From Aliishimia sp963721175 (GTDB lineage: Bacteria; Pseudomonadota; Alphaproteobacteria; Rhodobacterales; Rhodobacteraceae): DNA of 64,000 nt. How positions within the stretch are numbered: the first letter of the stretch is position 1; the number at the start of each line of letters is the position of its first letter. The position numbers were made by a program, and so were the translations under genes. Where the stretch lies: NCBI GenBank assembly GCA_963721175.1, contig CAVRIG010000008.1, positions 1 through 64,000 on the forward strand, given 5' to 3'. Below the pieces are notes generated by a model, which ran no database searches, was not told the origin of the DNA, and saw only the letters and a list, made by a program, of their open reading frames with translations. Shown here one piece after another: positions 16,597-26,142 of the stretch.

Positions 16597-17898
16597 ATGC
16601 CATTTGAATTTGCGGCCAGTTCTCCGCGCGAAATTGCTGTGATCGGTGGCGGTATCGCGGGGATGGGGGCCGCGTATCTGCTGAGCGGGGCGCATCGCGT
16701 CACACTGATCGAAGCGGAGCCGGCCCTGGGTGGTCACGCCCGCACCATCGTCGCCGGAAAGAATGGCGATCAGCCGGTGGACACCGGTTTTCTTGTCTTC
16801 AATTACGAGAACTACCCGCACCTCGCGGCGCTGTTCCACGAGCTTGCCGTACCGGTCGTTAAATCCACGATGAGCTTCGGGGCGTCGATCGGAGGCGGGC
16901 GGCTCGAATACGGTCTGGCCAGCCCCAACGCGCTCTTCGCGCAGAAATGGAATGTCGCCAACCCGCGCTTCCTGAAGATGGTCCGCGACATCCTGCACTT
17001 CAACAGGAACGCGCTTCGCGTCGCAAAGGCCGACCGGTCGCTCACGATCGGTGCCTTTCTCGACCAGCTTGGAACCGGCCACTGGTTCCGGGACTATTAC
17101 CTGCTGCCGCTCTCGGGTGCCATCTGGTCGACCCCGAACGAGCGGATTTCGGACTTTCCCGCACATGCGATGGTGCAGTTCTTCGAGAACCACGCGTTGC
17201 TGAACTATAGCGGGCAGCACCAGTGGTACACGGTGCAGGGCGGATCGGTCGAGTACGTCCGCAGGCTGCAAGCGGCGATGCAGGCGCGCGGTGTCGAGGT
17301 CCGCACCGGAGCACCGGTTCAGGCCGTGCGTCGCGCGGACGGCTTCGCACATGTGAAGCTCCACGGACAGGACTGGCAGGGGTTCGACGAGGTGATCTTC
17401 GCGACCCATTCCGACGATACGCTGGCACTCCTGTCCGATCCGACGCCCCAGGAGCGCAAGGCGCTGGGCGCGGTCCGGTACCAGCCGAACGATGTCGTGC
17501 TGCATGCCGATCCCTCCGTCATGCCGAAGCGGCGCAAGGTCTGGTCCAGCTGGAACTACGCGGAAACGGGCAACGGGCGGGCCGAGCGCATCGACATGAC
17601 ATACTGGATCAATTCGCTGCAACCGGTGCCCTTGGACGATCCGCATTTCGTGACATTGAACAGCCAGCAACCCATTCGCGAGGAGCTGATCTACGATCGG
17701 ACCGTGCTGCGGCACCCGGTCTATGATCTGGCTGCGCTTGCGGCTCAGGAGGAGATACGCGGCTTCAACGGCGCGAACGGGACGTGGTTCTGCGGCGCGT
17801 GGATGCGGCATGGGTTCCACGAGGACGGGCTTGCGACCGCGGTCGATGTGGCCGACGCGATGTCGCGGCGCAGTGCGGAGCCGGTGGCGGCCGAGTGA
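16597..17898 (+). CDS. FAD-dependent amine-oxidase-like oxidoreductase (RSP_1091/UfaD-type)
   Basis: A 433-residue flavoprotein. The dinucleotide fold is AVIGGGIAGMGAAYLLSG with a downstream ALGGHARTI motif; VDTGFLVFN and the C-terminal FCGAWMRHGFHEDGLATAVDVA motif are typical of the NAD(P)-binding Rossmann/flavin-containing amine oxidase group. It heads a five-gene operon divergent from rpoE-chrR, in the order known from R. sphaeroides, where the matching gene (RSP_1091) is RpoE-dependent and takes part in forming methylated furan fatty acids. The start at ATG 16597 is chosen because MPFEFAASSPREIAV directly precedes the Rossmann fold; the open frame upstream to 16462 is not protein-like. 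Confidence 0.87.
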   Translation: MPFEFAASSPREIAVIGGGIAGMGAAYLLSGAHRVTLIEAEPALGGHARTIVAGKNGDQPVDTGFLVFNYENYPHLAALFHELAVPVVKSTMSFGASIGGGRLEYGLASPNALFAQKWNVANPRFLKMVRDILHFNRNALRVAKADRSLTIGAFLDQLGTGHWFRDYYLLPLSGAIWSTPNERISDFPAHAMVQFFENHALLNYSGQHQWYTVQGGSVEYVRRLQAAMQARGVEVRTGAPVQAVRRADGFAHVKLHGQDWQGFDEVIFATHSDDTLALLSDPTPQERKALGAVRYQPNDVVLHADPSVMPKRRKVWSSWNYAETGNGRAERIDMTYWINSLQPVPLDDPHFVTLNSQQPIREELIYDRTVLRHPVYDLAALAAQEEIRGFNGANGTWFCGAWMRHGFHEDGLATAVDVADAMSRRSAEPVAAE

Positions 17899-18686
17899 CG
17901 GGGCGCATCGATCATATCGAAGGGGTGACCTTTCACGGACGCAAGGGCACCGTAGCGAACGCGTTCCGCTACTCGGTGGATTTCATTCTGCTCGATGCCG
18001 AAGCGGAGCCAAGTACGCCGCGGCTCTTTTCCCGGAACGGGCGCAACCTGACGGCGCTTTTGGACCGTGACCACGGCGGCGCGCCCGGAGCGGGGCGCGG
18101 CGCCGCCTGGGTGCGGGACGTGCTGCGACAGCATCAGGTTCCGGGCATCGCGCGGGTCGATCTGCTGGCGCAACCGCGGGTGCTGGGCCACGTGTTCAAC
18201 CCGGTGTCCTTCTGGCTCTGCCACGACGGATCCAACCGGCTGATCGCGGTCATCGCCGAAGTGACCAACACCTTCGGGGACCGGCATTCCTACCTTTGCC
18301 ACCACGCCGATCTGCGGCCCATCGCGCCGACAGACCGGATCCTGGCGCAGAAGGTGTTTCACGTCTCGCCGTTCCAGCCGGTGGAGGGCGGCTACGAATT
18401 CCGTTTCGACATCCGCGACGACCGCATCGGGATATGGATCGACTACACGCAGGCCGAAGGCGGGCTGATCGCCACGCTGACGGGCAAACGTGCGCCGCTG
18501 ACCAATCGGGCCATCCTGCGCGCGGTTCTGCGCCGTCCGCTGGGCTCGCGCCGGGTCCTGGCGCTGATCCACTGGCAGGCGCTGAAGCTCTGGACGCGCA
18601 AGGCGCTCTACCGGCCGCGGCCCGTCCCACCCGAGCAGGAGGTCAGCCGCGGATGGTCGGCTGGCGAGGGAGTGCCAGGCGAATGA
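17895..18686 (+). CDS. DUF1365 protein of the RpoE-linked lipid operon
   Basis: A 263-residue DUF1365 member, with the family signatures FRYSVDFILLDAE, RVDLLAQPRVLGHVFNPVSFWLC, VIAEVTNTFGDRHSYLC and KVFHVSPFQPVEGGYEFRF. DUF1365 genes usually travel with the amine-oxidase-like flavoprotein and cyclopropane-synthase-like enzymes in bacterial lipid modification. The exact reaction is not established from sequence. It starts at GTG 17895 overlapping the previous stop (GTGA), and its stop overlaps the next ATG. It belongs to the set associated with RpoE in R. sphaeroides (RSP_1090 position). Confidence 0.88.
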   Translation: MTGRIDHIEGVTFHGRKGTVANAFRYSVDFILLDAEAEPSTPRLFSRNGRNLTALLDRDHGGAPGAGRGAAWVRDVLRQHQVPGIARVDLLAQPRVLGHVFNPVSFWLCHDGSNRLIAVIAEVTNTFGDRHSYLCHHADLRPIAPTDRILAQKVFHVSPFQPVEGGYEFRFDIRDDRIGIWIDYTQAEGGLIATLTGKRAPLTNRAILRAVLRRPLGSRRVLALIHWQALKLWTRKALYRPRPVPPEQEVSRGWSAGEGVPGE

Positions 18687-19915
18687 ATACGCGTCCGCGA
18701 CGGCTCCCGTCCTATGCGATCTTTGCCGCCTTGCTCGCGGCGGCCGGTCTGCCGATCTACATCCACGCGCCGAAATTCTACGTGGACGAATACGGCGTTT
18801 CACTGGCCGCTCTGGGCAGCGTGCTGTTCGGCTTGCGGCTGCTGGATGTAGTGCAGGACCCGCTTCTGGGCCGTCTCAGCGAGGCGCTTCGGTCCAGGCG
18901 AGGCGTTTCGGTGATGATTGGCTGCGCGGTCATGGCCGTGGCGATGCTGGGGCTCTTCGCGGTCACGCCGCCGGTCGCCCCGCTGCTGTGGTTCGCGCTG
19001 ATGCTGACGCTGGTGTTCTCCGCCTTCTCGTTCCTGACCATCAACTTCTACGCCCAAGGGGTGCTGAAGGCGGACACCCTGGGGGAAAAGGGCCATTTCG
19101 AACTGGCGCGCTGGCGCGAGACCGGCGCCCTGATCGGCGTCTGCATCGCGTCGATCGCGCCAGTCGGCCTCGGCGCAATGATCGACCGACCGTTCGCCGG
19201 TTTCGCAGTGGGCTTTGCCGTGCTCGCACTCTGTGCCGTTCTGGCCATGCGCGACGAATGGCATGGCGGCGAAGTTCTGTCGGGAACCGGTCTGCGCGCC
19301 GTGCTGGGCGATGCCCAGGCGCGCCGGTTGCTTCTGATCGCACTCGTCAATGCAGCACCGGTGGCGGTCACCTCGACGCTGTTTCTGTTCTTCGTCGAAT
19401 CCCGCCTGCAGGCACCGGGCATGGAAGGCGTGCTGCTTCTGCTCTTTTTCCTGAGCGCGGCCGTGTCTGCGCCGCTGTGGGGAAAGCTCGCCGAGCGATT
19501 TGGCGTCAAGCCGGTGCTGCTCGCCGCGATGGTCCTGGCGATCGTGTCCTTCGGATCGGCAGTGATGCTGGGCGCCGGGGACTGGCCCATCTTCGCGGTG
19601 ATCTGCGTCGCGTCCGGCGCCACGATGGGCGCCGATCTCACGTTGCTGCCGGCGGTTTTCGCGCGGCGGATGGCGACCATCTCTCCGTCCGCGGCAGAGG
19701 GGTTCGGCCTCTGGTCGTTCGTGTCCAAATTCACGCTGGCCTTTGCGGCGGTGGCGCTGCTGCCGACGCTGGAGCAAGCCGGGTTCGACAGCCGCGCGCA
19801 AAACAACCCCGAACGGGCGCTCACGCTCCTGTCGCTGATGTATGCGGGCGTGCCGTGCTTGCTGAAACTGGTGGCGATCGCCCTTTGGGCGACCACCGAA
19901 CTGGAGGAGGACTGA
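18683..19915 (+). CDS. MFS transporter of the RpoE-linked operon (GPH/MelB-like)
   Basis: A 410-residue transporter with about 12 hydrophobic helices. The first helices carry LPIYIHAPKFYVDEYGVSLAALG and then RLLDVVQDPLLGRLSE, which resembles the D-P-x-x-G motif of the GPH/melibiose family. It may move a lipid precursor or small molecule, but no substrate can be assigned; the matching gene in R. sphaeroides is annotated as a sugar transporter. It is coupled by an ATGA overlap with the DUF1365 gene and two bases separate its stop from the DUF3833 start. Confidence 0.85.
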   Translation: MNTRPRRLPSYAIFAALLAAAGLPIYIHAPKFYVDEYGVSLAALGSVLFGLRLLDVVQDPLLGRLSEALRSRRGVSVMIGCAVMAVAMLGLFAVTPPVAPLLWFALMLTLVFSAFSFLTINFYAQGVLKADTLGEKGHFELARWRETGALIGVCIASIAPVGLGAMIDRPFAGFAVGFAVLALCAVLAMRDEWHGGEVLSGTGLRAVLGDAQARRLLLIALVNAAPVAVTSTLFLFFVESRLQAPGMEGVLLLLFFLSAAVSAPLWGKLAERFGVKPVLLAAMVLAIVSFGSAVMLGAGDWPIFAVICVASGATMGADLTLLPAVFARRMATISPSAAEGFGLWSFVSKFTLAFAAVALLPTLEQAGFDSRAQNNPERALTLLSLMYAGVPCLLKLVAIALWATTELEED

Positions 19916-19917
19916 CC

Positions 19918-20499
19918 ATGGAAACCGCTCTTCTTGTCCTTTCGGGCATGGTTTTCGCATTCGGTGCCGTCTGGGCGCGGGGGCGCTACGCGAGTTTTCT
20001 CAGCCAGCGGCCCGAGCATTATGCCGCGGCGCGATCCGGGTTGTTCGACCTTCGCCGGCATCTGAGCGGCTCGATGCAGTGCGATGGCCTGATCTACGGG
20101 CCATTGGGCCGCGTCACCTCCCGGTTCGAGGCCCGGTTCGACATCACCTGGGACGGCAACAAGGGCATCATGGCGGAGCGGTTCCTCTACGACGACGGTT
20201 CGAAACAGGAGCGTGCCTGGCATCTGCGGCTGGGCAATGACGGGCGAATTCTCGCGACGGCCGAGGACGTGGTGGGCGAAGGAACGGGCGTGCAATCCGG
20301 TGATTTCGTCCAGTTGAAATACAAGCTGCGCCTTCCGGAGGCATCGGGCGGCCATGTGCTCGATGTGGTCGACTGGATGTACCTCTCGCCCAACGGGACC
20401 ATCATCAACCGGTCCCAGTTCCGCAAGTTTGGTATTAAGGTCGCCGAACTGGTCGCGACGATGCGGCCGAATCAGACGGAAGAAAGGCGGGTTGCGTGA
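19918..20499 (+). CDS. DUF3833 family protein
   Basis: A 193-residue protein with one N-terminal hydrophobic segment (residues about 2-18, ETALLVLSGMVFAFGAV) and then a beta-rich domain with FDLRRHLSGSMQCDGLIYGPLGRVTSRFEA, DDGSKQERAWHLR and LDVVDWMYLSPNGTIINRSQ, typical of DUF3833. It is probably anchored in the inner membrane facing the periplasm or exported as a lipid-interacting protein (inference). It is the fourth gene of the RpoE-linked operon. Its stop overlaps the GTG of the next gene. Confidence 0.85.
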   Translation: METALLVLSGMVFAFGAVWARGRYASFLSQRPEHYAAARSGLFDLRRHLSGSMQCDGLIYGPLGRVTSRFEARFDITWDGNKGIMAERFLYDDGSKQERAWHLRLGNDGRILATAEDVVGEGTGVQSGDFVQLKYKLRLPEASGGHVLDVVDWMYLSPNGTIINRSQFRKFGIKVAELVATMRPNQTEERRVA

Positions 20500-21227
20500 C
20501 GGATTGGGTCGGCAAGAAGTACTGGTTGGTAGGAGCGAGCGACGGGTTGGGAGAAGCACTGGCGCATGTGATGAGCCGGGCAGGCGCGGACCTGACGCTC
20601 TCGGCGCGCAGCGAGGAGAAACTGACCGAACTGGTCGCGGCGCTGCCCGGGCATGCCAAGGCCCTCCCGATGGACATCACCGATGATGACAGCGTGGCGA
20701 AGGCCGCGGCACAGGTCGGCGAGATCGACGGTCTGGTCCTGACGGCAGGCGCCTACTGGCCCTTCGGCGCGAAGAATTGGAACGCCGAACAGGCCGTGAC
20801 AATGGCCGATACGAATTTCACCGGGTTTCTGCGCGTGCTCGGGCAGGTCGTGCCGGGCATGGTCGAACGCGACGCCGGCCACATCGTTCTGACCTCGAGC
20901 CTGACCGGGTTCCGCGGCCTCTCGGGCTCGATCGGGTATTCGGCGTCCAAGGCCGGGATCATGTCGCTGGCCGAATGCATGCATGCCGATCTGCGGCGCA
21001 CGAACGTGCGCGTTCAGGTCGTGAACCCGGGCTTCATCCGCACGCGTCTCACCGACAAGAACGACTTCCGGATGCCCTTCATCATGGAACCGGAAGATGC
21101 CGCGCGCGAGATGTTCGAGCATATGAACTCCGATTCCTTCAAGAAGAGCTTTCCGTTCCTGTTCTCGCTGTTCTTCCGCGGCGGCCAGTTCCTGCCCGAC
21201 TGGCTCTATTTCAGGGTCTTCCCCTGA
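20496..21227 (+). CDS. Short-chain dehydrogenase of the RpoE-linked operon
   Basis: A 243-residue SDR that starts with GTG at 20496 (GTGA overlap with the DUF3833 stop). The cofactor motif is unusual, GASDGLGEAL in place of TGxxxGIG, followed by LSARSEEKL (an Arg here suggests NADP), TAGAYWPFG, the catalytic Ser in LTSSLTGFRG, and YSASK. The C-terminus has MEPEDAAREMF and a hydrophobic end (FLFSLFFRGGQFLPDWLYFRVF) as in membrane-associated SDRs. It is the last gene of the operon. The substrate may be a lipid, in line with the other genes. Confidence 0.87.
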   Translation: MTDWVGKKYWLVGASDGLGEALAHVMSRAGADLTLSARSEEKLTELVAALPGHAKALPMDITDDDSVAKAAAQVGEIDGLVLTAGAYWPFGAKNWNAEQAVTMADTNFTGFLRVLGQVVPGMVERDAGHIVLTSSLTGFRGLSGSIGYSASKAGIMSLAECMHADLRRTNVRVQVVNPGFIRTRLTDKNDFRMPFIMEPEDAAREMFEHMNSDSFKKSFPFLFSLFFRGGQFLPDWLYFRVFP

Positions 21228-21385
21228 ACGGCGCGGGTGGCCGCACCCAGGGTCGATTTGCTTTCGGGCCACGCAGGCTTGGAGGGGCGAGACCCCTCAG
21301 ACTCCCGTGCCGCACCGTTGCACGTGAACGAGATGCGAGCCGAATCGCGCCTTTTGACCTATGATCTCCGCAAGGAGGTGCTCGT

Positions 21386-21709
21386 ATGGAAGGACTGGAA
21401 ATCTCGCCGCAAGTTGTGGCTCAGGTCATTCTGATGTCCCGGGAGATCGAACGCGCAGAAGCCGAGCTGCGCGCCTTCATCGACCGGATGGATACCCGGC
21501 AACAGGCCGAACTCGTGGCGCTGATGTGGATCGGGCGTGGGGCATTCGAGCCCGAAGATCTGGCGGAGGCTGTGGCACATGCGGAGCGTGAGGCGACGAC
21601 ACCTTGTGCCGATTACCTGATCGGAACTCCGCATCTGAGCGATCACCTCGAGGCTGCGTTGGACGCGTTCGGCGTGGACGTGACCGGTGCTGAAGACGAA
21701 CTGATGTAG
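21386..21709 (+). CDS. DUF3775 protein
   Basis: A 107-residue acidic protein of the DUF3775 type: ISPQVVAQVILMSREIERAE, then FIDRMDTRQQAELVALMWIGRGAFE and YLIGTPHLSDHLEAAL. Function unknown. It has a strong ribosome-binding site (AAGGAGG, seven bases before ATG 21386). It stands alone between the RpoE-linked operon and the convergent GST gene. Confidence 0.75.
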   Translation: MEGLEISPQVVAQVILMSREIERAEAELRAFIDRMDTRQQAELVALMWIGRGAFEPEDLAEAVAHAEREATTPCADYLIGTPHLSDHLEAALDAFGVDVTGAEDELM

Positions 21710-21757
21710 CGCGGTTCACTTAATGTCGGTGTGGTCTGGAGCAGTGCTGCGCAGTCG

Positions 21758-22375
21758 TCATCGCCACATTCCCTTGGCACCGACAGCCTGAACAGAGGGG
21801 CGACCCTGCATGACTGCCATGAACTCTCTGATGCGCGGAAACTGCGAGAGATCCACCGAATCGCCCTCCAGCCACGTGCAGATGACGTAAAGGTATGGAT
21901 CCGCGAGGCTGATGCGGTCGCCGAGGACAAAGGGGCCGTTGAGGCAGTTCTCTTCCACGAATCGGCAGCTTGCCGTCATGTTTTCCGTAACTTTCGCGGC
22001 CATGTCCTGGAAACTCGACTCCTCCGAGGCCCACCGCGCCCCCCGCTGCTTGTGGGCGTGGTTCACATGCATGGTCGACGCAAGGTAGTACATCACGCCG
22101 CGCATGGCCGCGGCCTGCAGCGGGTCGTCCGGTAGGAGCCCGGCCTGCGGCGCGGCGGCGGCGACGTACTCGAGGATCGCGCCGGTCTCCGTCAGGATCG
22201 TGCCACTCACGTCGAGTGCAGGCACGCGGCCCTTGGGATTGATCGTGAGGTAGTTGTCGCTGCGCTGCTCCGCCTGGCTGAAATCGAGGGCCACGGGTTC
22301 GTATTCCAACCCGGCCTCTTCCAGCGTGATGGCAACAGCGACCGAAATCGTGCCGCGAGCGAAGTATAGTCGCAT
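21758..22375 (-). CDS. Glutathione S-transferase family protein
   Basis: A 205-residue GST. The N-terminal thioredoxin-like domain holds the catalytic region MRLYFARGTISVAV (Ser or Arg near residue 7-10), the cis-Pro motif GRVPALD and the gamma-glutamyl contact LTETGAILEY. The C-terminal helical domain has FVLGDRISLADPYLYVICTW. It conjugates glutathione to electrophiles or acts as a reductase. The start at 22375 is preferred because GAGGAGG precedes it at the correct distance; an upstream ATG at 22396 overlaps the histidine phosphatase gene. Same strand as that gene. Confidence 0.87.
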   Translation of the reverse strand: MRLYFARGTISVAVAITLEEAGLEYEPVALDFSQAEQRSDNYLTINPKGRVPALDVSGTILTETGAILEYVAAAAPQAGLLPDDPLQAAAMRGVMYYLASTMHVNHAHKQRGARWASEESSFQDMAAKVTENMTASCRFVEENCLNGPFVLGDRISLADPYLYVICTWLEGDSVDLSQFPRIREFMAVMQGRPSVQAVGAKGMWR

Positions 22376-22388
22376 GGCAGGGGCCTCC

Positions 22389-23043
22389 TCAGACATGGGT
22401 CTGCGCGTGGTGACGTTCGGGGTGTTCAAGGTGCGGCACGGCATTGAAGAGGACCGGCGACCAGGTTCCGCCGACCGGAAAGAGCCGGTGGAGCGAGCTG
22501 TTCATGATGGCGAGCGCGAGGTTGGTCATCGCGCGGATGTCGAGCTTAAGGTGCAGGCGCATCGCCATCGCGATGAATTCCTCCGGAGGTCACGATCAGC
22601 GCCGGTCCCTCGCCGCTGCCGATCTCTTGGAGCACGGCCTGCGTCCGCGCTTCGAATTCGCCGAAACGCTCCGGCGCGCCCTCGATCTTGTCCTCCATCC
22701 AGGCTTGCATGAGTTGCGGAAAGTGGGTGACGAAATCCTTCACGTCGACCGGCGCGGGCACGCCCTGCTGGATCTCCAGCGCCTTGGCCATGGAGAAGTA
22801 CTGCAGTTCGTTGAGACGGGGATCCTCGATGCAGTCGAGGTCCATCGCCATCGCCTCCGCGGTTTCCCGGTGGCGGCGCAACGTCCCGCAGTAGAGCCGC
22901 GCATGATGCTGCTGGTTGTCCCGCAGATGCGTACCCAGCCACTCCGACTGCTGTCGGCCGAGCGGGCTCAGCTTGTCATAGCTGCCTTCGGTGCGGGCGG
23001 CGGAATTCGCCTGACCGTGGCGGACGAGGGTGATGTGCGACAT
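22389..23043 (-). CDS. Histidine phosphatase family protein, frameshifted near the C-terminus
   Basis: ATG 23043 opens with ITLVRHGQANSAA, the RHG phospho-acceptor motif of the phosphoglycerate mutase/histidine phosphatase family. LIVTSGG near 22565 is the second His region but the frame is lost there. One extra base around 22560-22566 separates it from IAMAMRLHLKLDIRAM, TNLALAIMNSSLHRLFPVGGTWSPVLFN and the proper C-terminus HAQTHV with the stop at 22389. The product would be about 217 residues when corrected. It probably dephosphorylates a small phosphoester; substrate unknown. It runs into the GST gene with overlapping ends. Confidence 0.78.
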
Positions 23044-23279
23044 TCGGTGCCTTGTTTTGGTTCCGCCATCATCTAGGACAGCCGCGCGGCGCAGGCCAGA
23101 GGATATGGAAATGCCGGTGCGTCACGCGTGGATGCGCCACGATTGCACCTGCACGTCCTCTATCGGAAACGAATGTTCCGAACCGTGGCGGTGATCCCGC
23201 GTGTTGTGTCGGAATCAGGCCTCCTGAGGGGAGCGCCGCGTTTGTATAACGCCGGGGACCAACCCGGGAGACAGGCGCG

Positions 23280-26045
23280 ATGACGGACAAGGTGCGGTTC
23301 ACGCTCGATGGACAGGATGTCGAGGCCGATAAGGGCATGACGATCTGGGAAGTGGCGCATGGCCGCGGCCTCGTGATCCCGCATCTCTGTCACAAGCCGG
23401 CGCCGGGGTATCGGCCGGACGGCAACTGCCGCGCCTGCATGGTGGAGATCGAAGGTGAACGCGTACTCGCGGCTTCCTGCATCCGCGAACCCGCCGAGGG
23501 CATGGTGGTGAAGACCGACACGGCGCGGGCCAAGACCTCGCGCAAGATGGTGATGGAGCTTCTGCTCGCCGACCAGCCGGAGCGCGAGGTGGCGCATGAC
23601 CGCTCCGCACATCTCTGGGACATGGCGGAGGTACAGGGCGTGACGGAGAGCCGCTTTCCCACGCTGGAGGCGGAGCGGATCCCGCTCCTCGATTCGAGCC
23701 ACGTCGCGATGAGCGTGAACCTCGACGCCTGCATTCAATGCGGGCTCTGCGTGCGGGCCTGCCGCGAGGTGCAGGTCAACGACGTGATCGGGATGGCGGG
23801 CCGCGGGCACGATGCCTACCCGGTCTTCGACATGGACGACCCGATGGGCGCCTCGACCTGCGTCGCCTGCGGCGAGTGCGTGCAGGCCTGCCCCACCGGC
23901 GCTTTGATGCCGGCCACGGTGACGGACGAAAGCCAAGTCGGCGACAGCCAGGATTTCGACAAGGCGGTCGACAGCGTCTGCCCGTTCTGCGGGGTGGGCT
24001 GTCAGGTCTCGCTCAAGGTCAAGGACGGTCGGATCAAGTATGTCGACGGCATCAACGGCCCTGCCAACGAAGGGCGGCTCTGCGTCAAGGGGCGGTTCGG
24101 CTTCGATTACATCCACCACAAGCACCGGCTGACGAAGCCGCTGATCCGCCGGGACGACGCACCGGAGAAGGGGTTGAACGTCGACCCGGGCAACTGGGAC
24201 CAGTTCTTCCGCGAGGCGACCTGGGACGAGGCGCTGGATCTGGCGGCGAAGGGGCTGAAGGGCCGCGGGCGCGAGGTTGCAGGCTTCGGCTCGGCAAAAT
24301 GCACGAACGAGGAAGCGTATCTCTTCCAGAAGTTCATCCGGCAGGGGTTCGGCCACAACAACGTCGATCACTGCACGCGACTTTGCCACGCCTCGTCGGT
24401 GGCGGCGCTGATGGAGAACGTGGGCTCGGGCGCCGTGACGGCCACCTTCAATCAGATCGAGAATGCCGACGTGGCGATCGTGATCGGTGCCAACCCGATC
24501 GAGAATCATCCCGTCGCCGCGACGTACTTCAAGCAGTTCACCAAGCGGGGCGGCAAGCTGATCGTCATGGACCCGCGCGGGGTCGGCCTGCGCCGGTTCG
24601 CCACCCACATGCTGCAGTTCAAGCCGGGAACGGACGTCGCGCTGCTCAACGCGGTCATGGCGACGATCGTGGACGAGCATCTTTACGATCAGCAATATAT
24701 CGACGCCTATACGGAGAACTGGGAGGCGGAGAAGGCGCACCTGCGCGATTTCGCGCCGGAGAAGATGGAGGATCTCTGCGGCATCCCGGCCGAAACGATC
24801 CGCGCCGTCGCCCGCGATTTTGCCACCGCTCGGGCGGGCATGATCTTCTGGGGTATGGGCATCAGTCAGCACATCCACGGCACGGATAACTCGAGGTGCC
24901 TGATTTCACTCGCGCTGATGTGCGGCCACGTGGGGCGGCCGGGCACCGGGCTGCACCCGCTCCGCGGTCAGAACAACGTGCAGGGCGCCTCCGACGCGGG
25001 GCTCGTGCCGATGTTCCTGCCGGATTACCAGACCGTGACGGATGACCGCGTACGTGCCGCGTTCACCGATGTTTGGGGGTCGGAAGATTTCTCGAGCCAA
25101 AAGGGCCTCACCGTGACCGAGATCATGGACGCGGTCCATGACGGCCACATCAAGGCGATGTACGTCCTGGGCGAGAACCCGGCGATGTCCGACCCGGATG
25201 TGGAGCATGCGCGCGACGCCCTGGCCAAGCTCGATCACCTCGTGGTGCAGGATATCTTCATCACCGAGACGGCGAACTATGCCGATGTGATCCTGCCCGC
25301 CTCGGCCTTTGCCGAGAAGACCGGAACCGTGACCAACACCAACCGGCAGGTCCAGATGGGCCGGCCCGCGATGCCTCCGCCGGGCGAGGCGCGGGAGGAC
25401 TGGTGGATCACGACTGAGTTGGCCAAGCGTTGCGGATTACCATGGGCTTACACCCACCCGCAGGAAGTCTTCGCGGAGATGAAGCTCAACATGCGGAGCC
25501 TCGACAACATTACCTGGGAGCGGTTGGAGAGCCAGAACGCGGTCACCTACCCCTCGCTCAGCCCGGAGGATCCCGGCCAGGCGATCGTCTTCGGCGACGG
25601 CTTCCCGAGGCCGGAGGGTCGTGCGCGGTTCACGCCGGCCTCGGTCATCCCGCCCGACGACCTGCCGGACGCAGACTACCCGATGGTGCTGACCACTGGG
25701 CGGCAACTCGAGCACTGGCATACCGGATCGATGACTCGGCGGGCGAGCGTCCTGGACGCGGTGGAGCCGGAGGCGAACTGCTCGCTCCATCCCGCCACAC
25801 TGCGGCAGATGGGGGTGGAGCCGGGCCAGTTCGTGCGGCTGACGACCAAGCGGGGGTCGATCATGCTGATGGCGCGCGCCGACCGGGCGATCGCGCCGGA
25901 CATGGTTTTCCTGCCCTTCGCCTACGTGGAGGCGGCGGCAAACATTCTCACCAATCCGGCGATCGATCCCTACGGAAAGATCCCGGAGTTCAAGTTCTCG
26001 GCCGTGCGGGTGGAGAAGGTCGAGGAGGAGATCGCGGCGGAGTGA
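23280..26045 (+). CDS. Formate dehydrogenase alpha subunit (molybdopterin, Cys form)
   Basis: A 921-residue enzyme. The N-terminal ferredoxin-like domain has four Cys for [2Fe-2S] (C37, C50, C53, C67). Two 4Fe-4S motifs follow (CIQCGLCVRAC and CVACGECVQAC), then the catalytic-domain 4Fe-4S (CPFCGVGC, about residue 237). The active-site loop DHCTRLCHASS has Cys in the position of selenocysteine, beside the conserved His. The end has the MopB C-terminal domain (TTGRQLEHWHTGSMTRR). It oxidises formate to CO2. The usual NAD-linked partners (FdsB, FdsG) and fdhD are not adjacent in this window, so electron acceptor and partner subunits must lie elsewhere. Confidence 0.92.
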   Translation: MTDKVRFTLDGQDVEADKGMTIWEVAHGRGLVIPHLCHKPAPGYRPDGNCRACMVEIEGERVLAASCIREPAEGMVVKTDTARAKTSRKMVMELLLADQPEREVAHDRSAHLWDMAEVQGVTESRFPTLEAERIPLLDSSHVAMSVNLDACIQCGLCVRACREVQVNDVIGMAGRGHDAYPVFDMDDPMGASTCVACGECVQACPTGALMPATVTDESQVGDSQDFDKAVDSVCPFCGVGCQVSLKVKDGRIKYVDGINGPANEGRLCVKGRFGFDYIHHKHRLTKPLIRRDDAPEKGLNVDPGNWDQFFREATWDEALDLAAKGLKGRGREVAGFGSAKCTNEEAYLFQKFIRQGFGHNNVDHCTRLCHASSVAALMENVGSGAVTATFNQIENADVAIVIGANPIENHPVAATYFKQFTKRGGKLIVMDPRGVGLRRFATHMLQFKPGTDVALLNAVMATIVDEHLYDQQYIDAYTENWEAEKAHLRDFAPEKMEDLCGIPAETIRAVARDFATARAGMIFWGMGISQHIHGTDNSRCLISLALMCGHVGRPGTGLHPLRGQNNVQGASDAGLVPMFLPDYQTVTDDRVRAAFTDVWGSEDFSSQKGLTVTEIMDAVHDGHIKAMYVLGENPAMSDPDVEHARDALAKLDHLVVQDIFITETANYADVILPASAFAEKTGTVTNTNRQVQMGRPAMPPPGEAREDWWITTELAKRCGLPWAYTHPQEVFAEMKLNMRSLDNITWERLESQNAVTYPSLSPEDPGQAIVFGDGFPRPEGRARFTPASVIPPDDLPDADYPMVLTTGRQLEHWHTGSMTRRASVLDAVEPEANCSLHPATLRQMGVEPGQFVRLTTKRGSIMLMARADRAIAPDMVFLPFAYVEAAANILTNPAIDPYGKIPEFKFSAVRVEKVEEEIAAE

Positions 26046-26142
26046 CCCGCAGGCTTGGCGGCGACGCGGGCAAAACCCGGGAGTTTCCGGAATGGCCCGA
26101 TCGCCAGTCTGAAATCAAACGCCGCCTCATCCAGAGCGCGAC

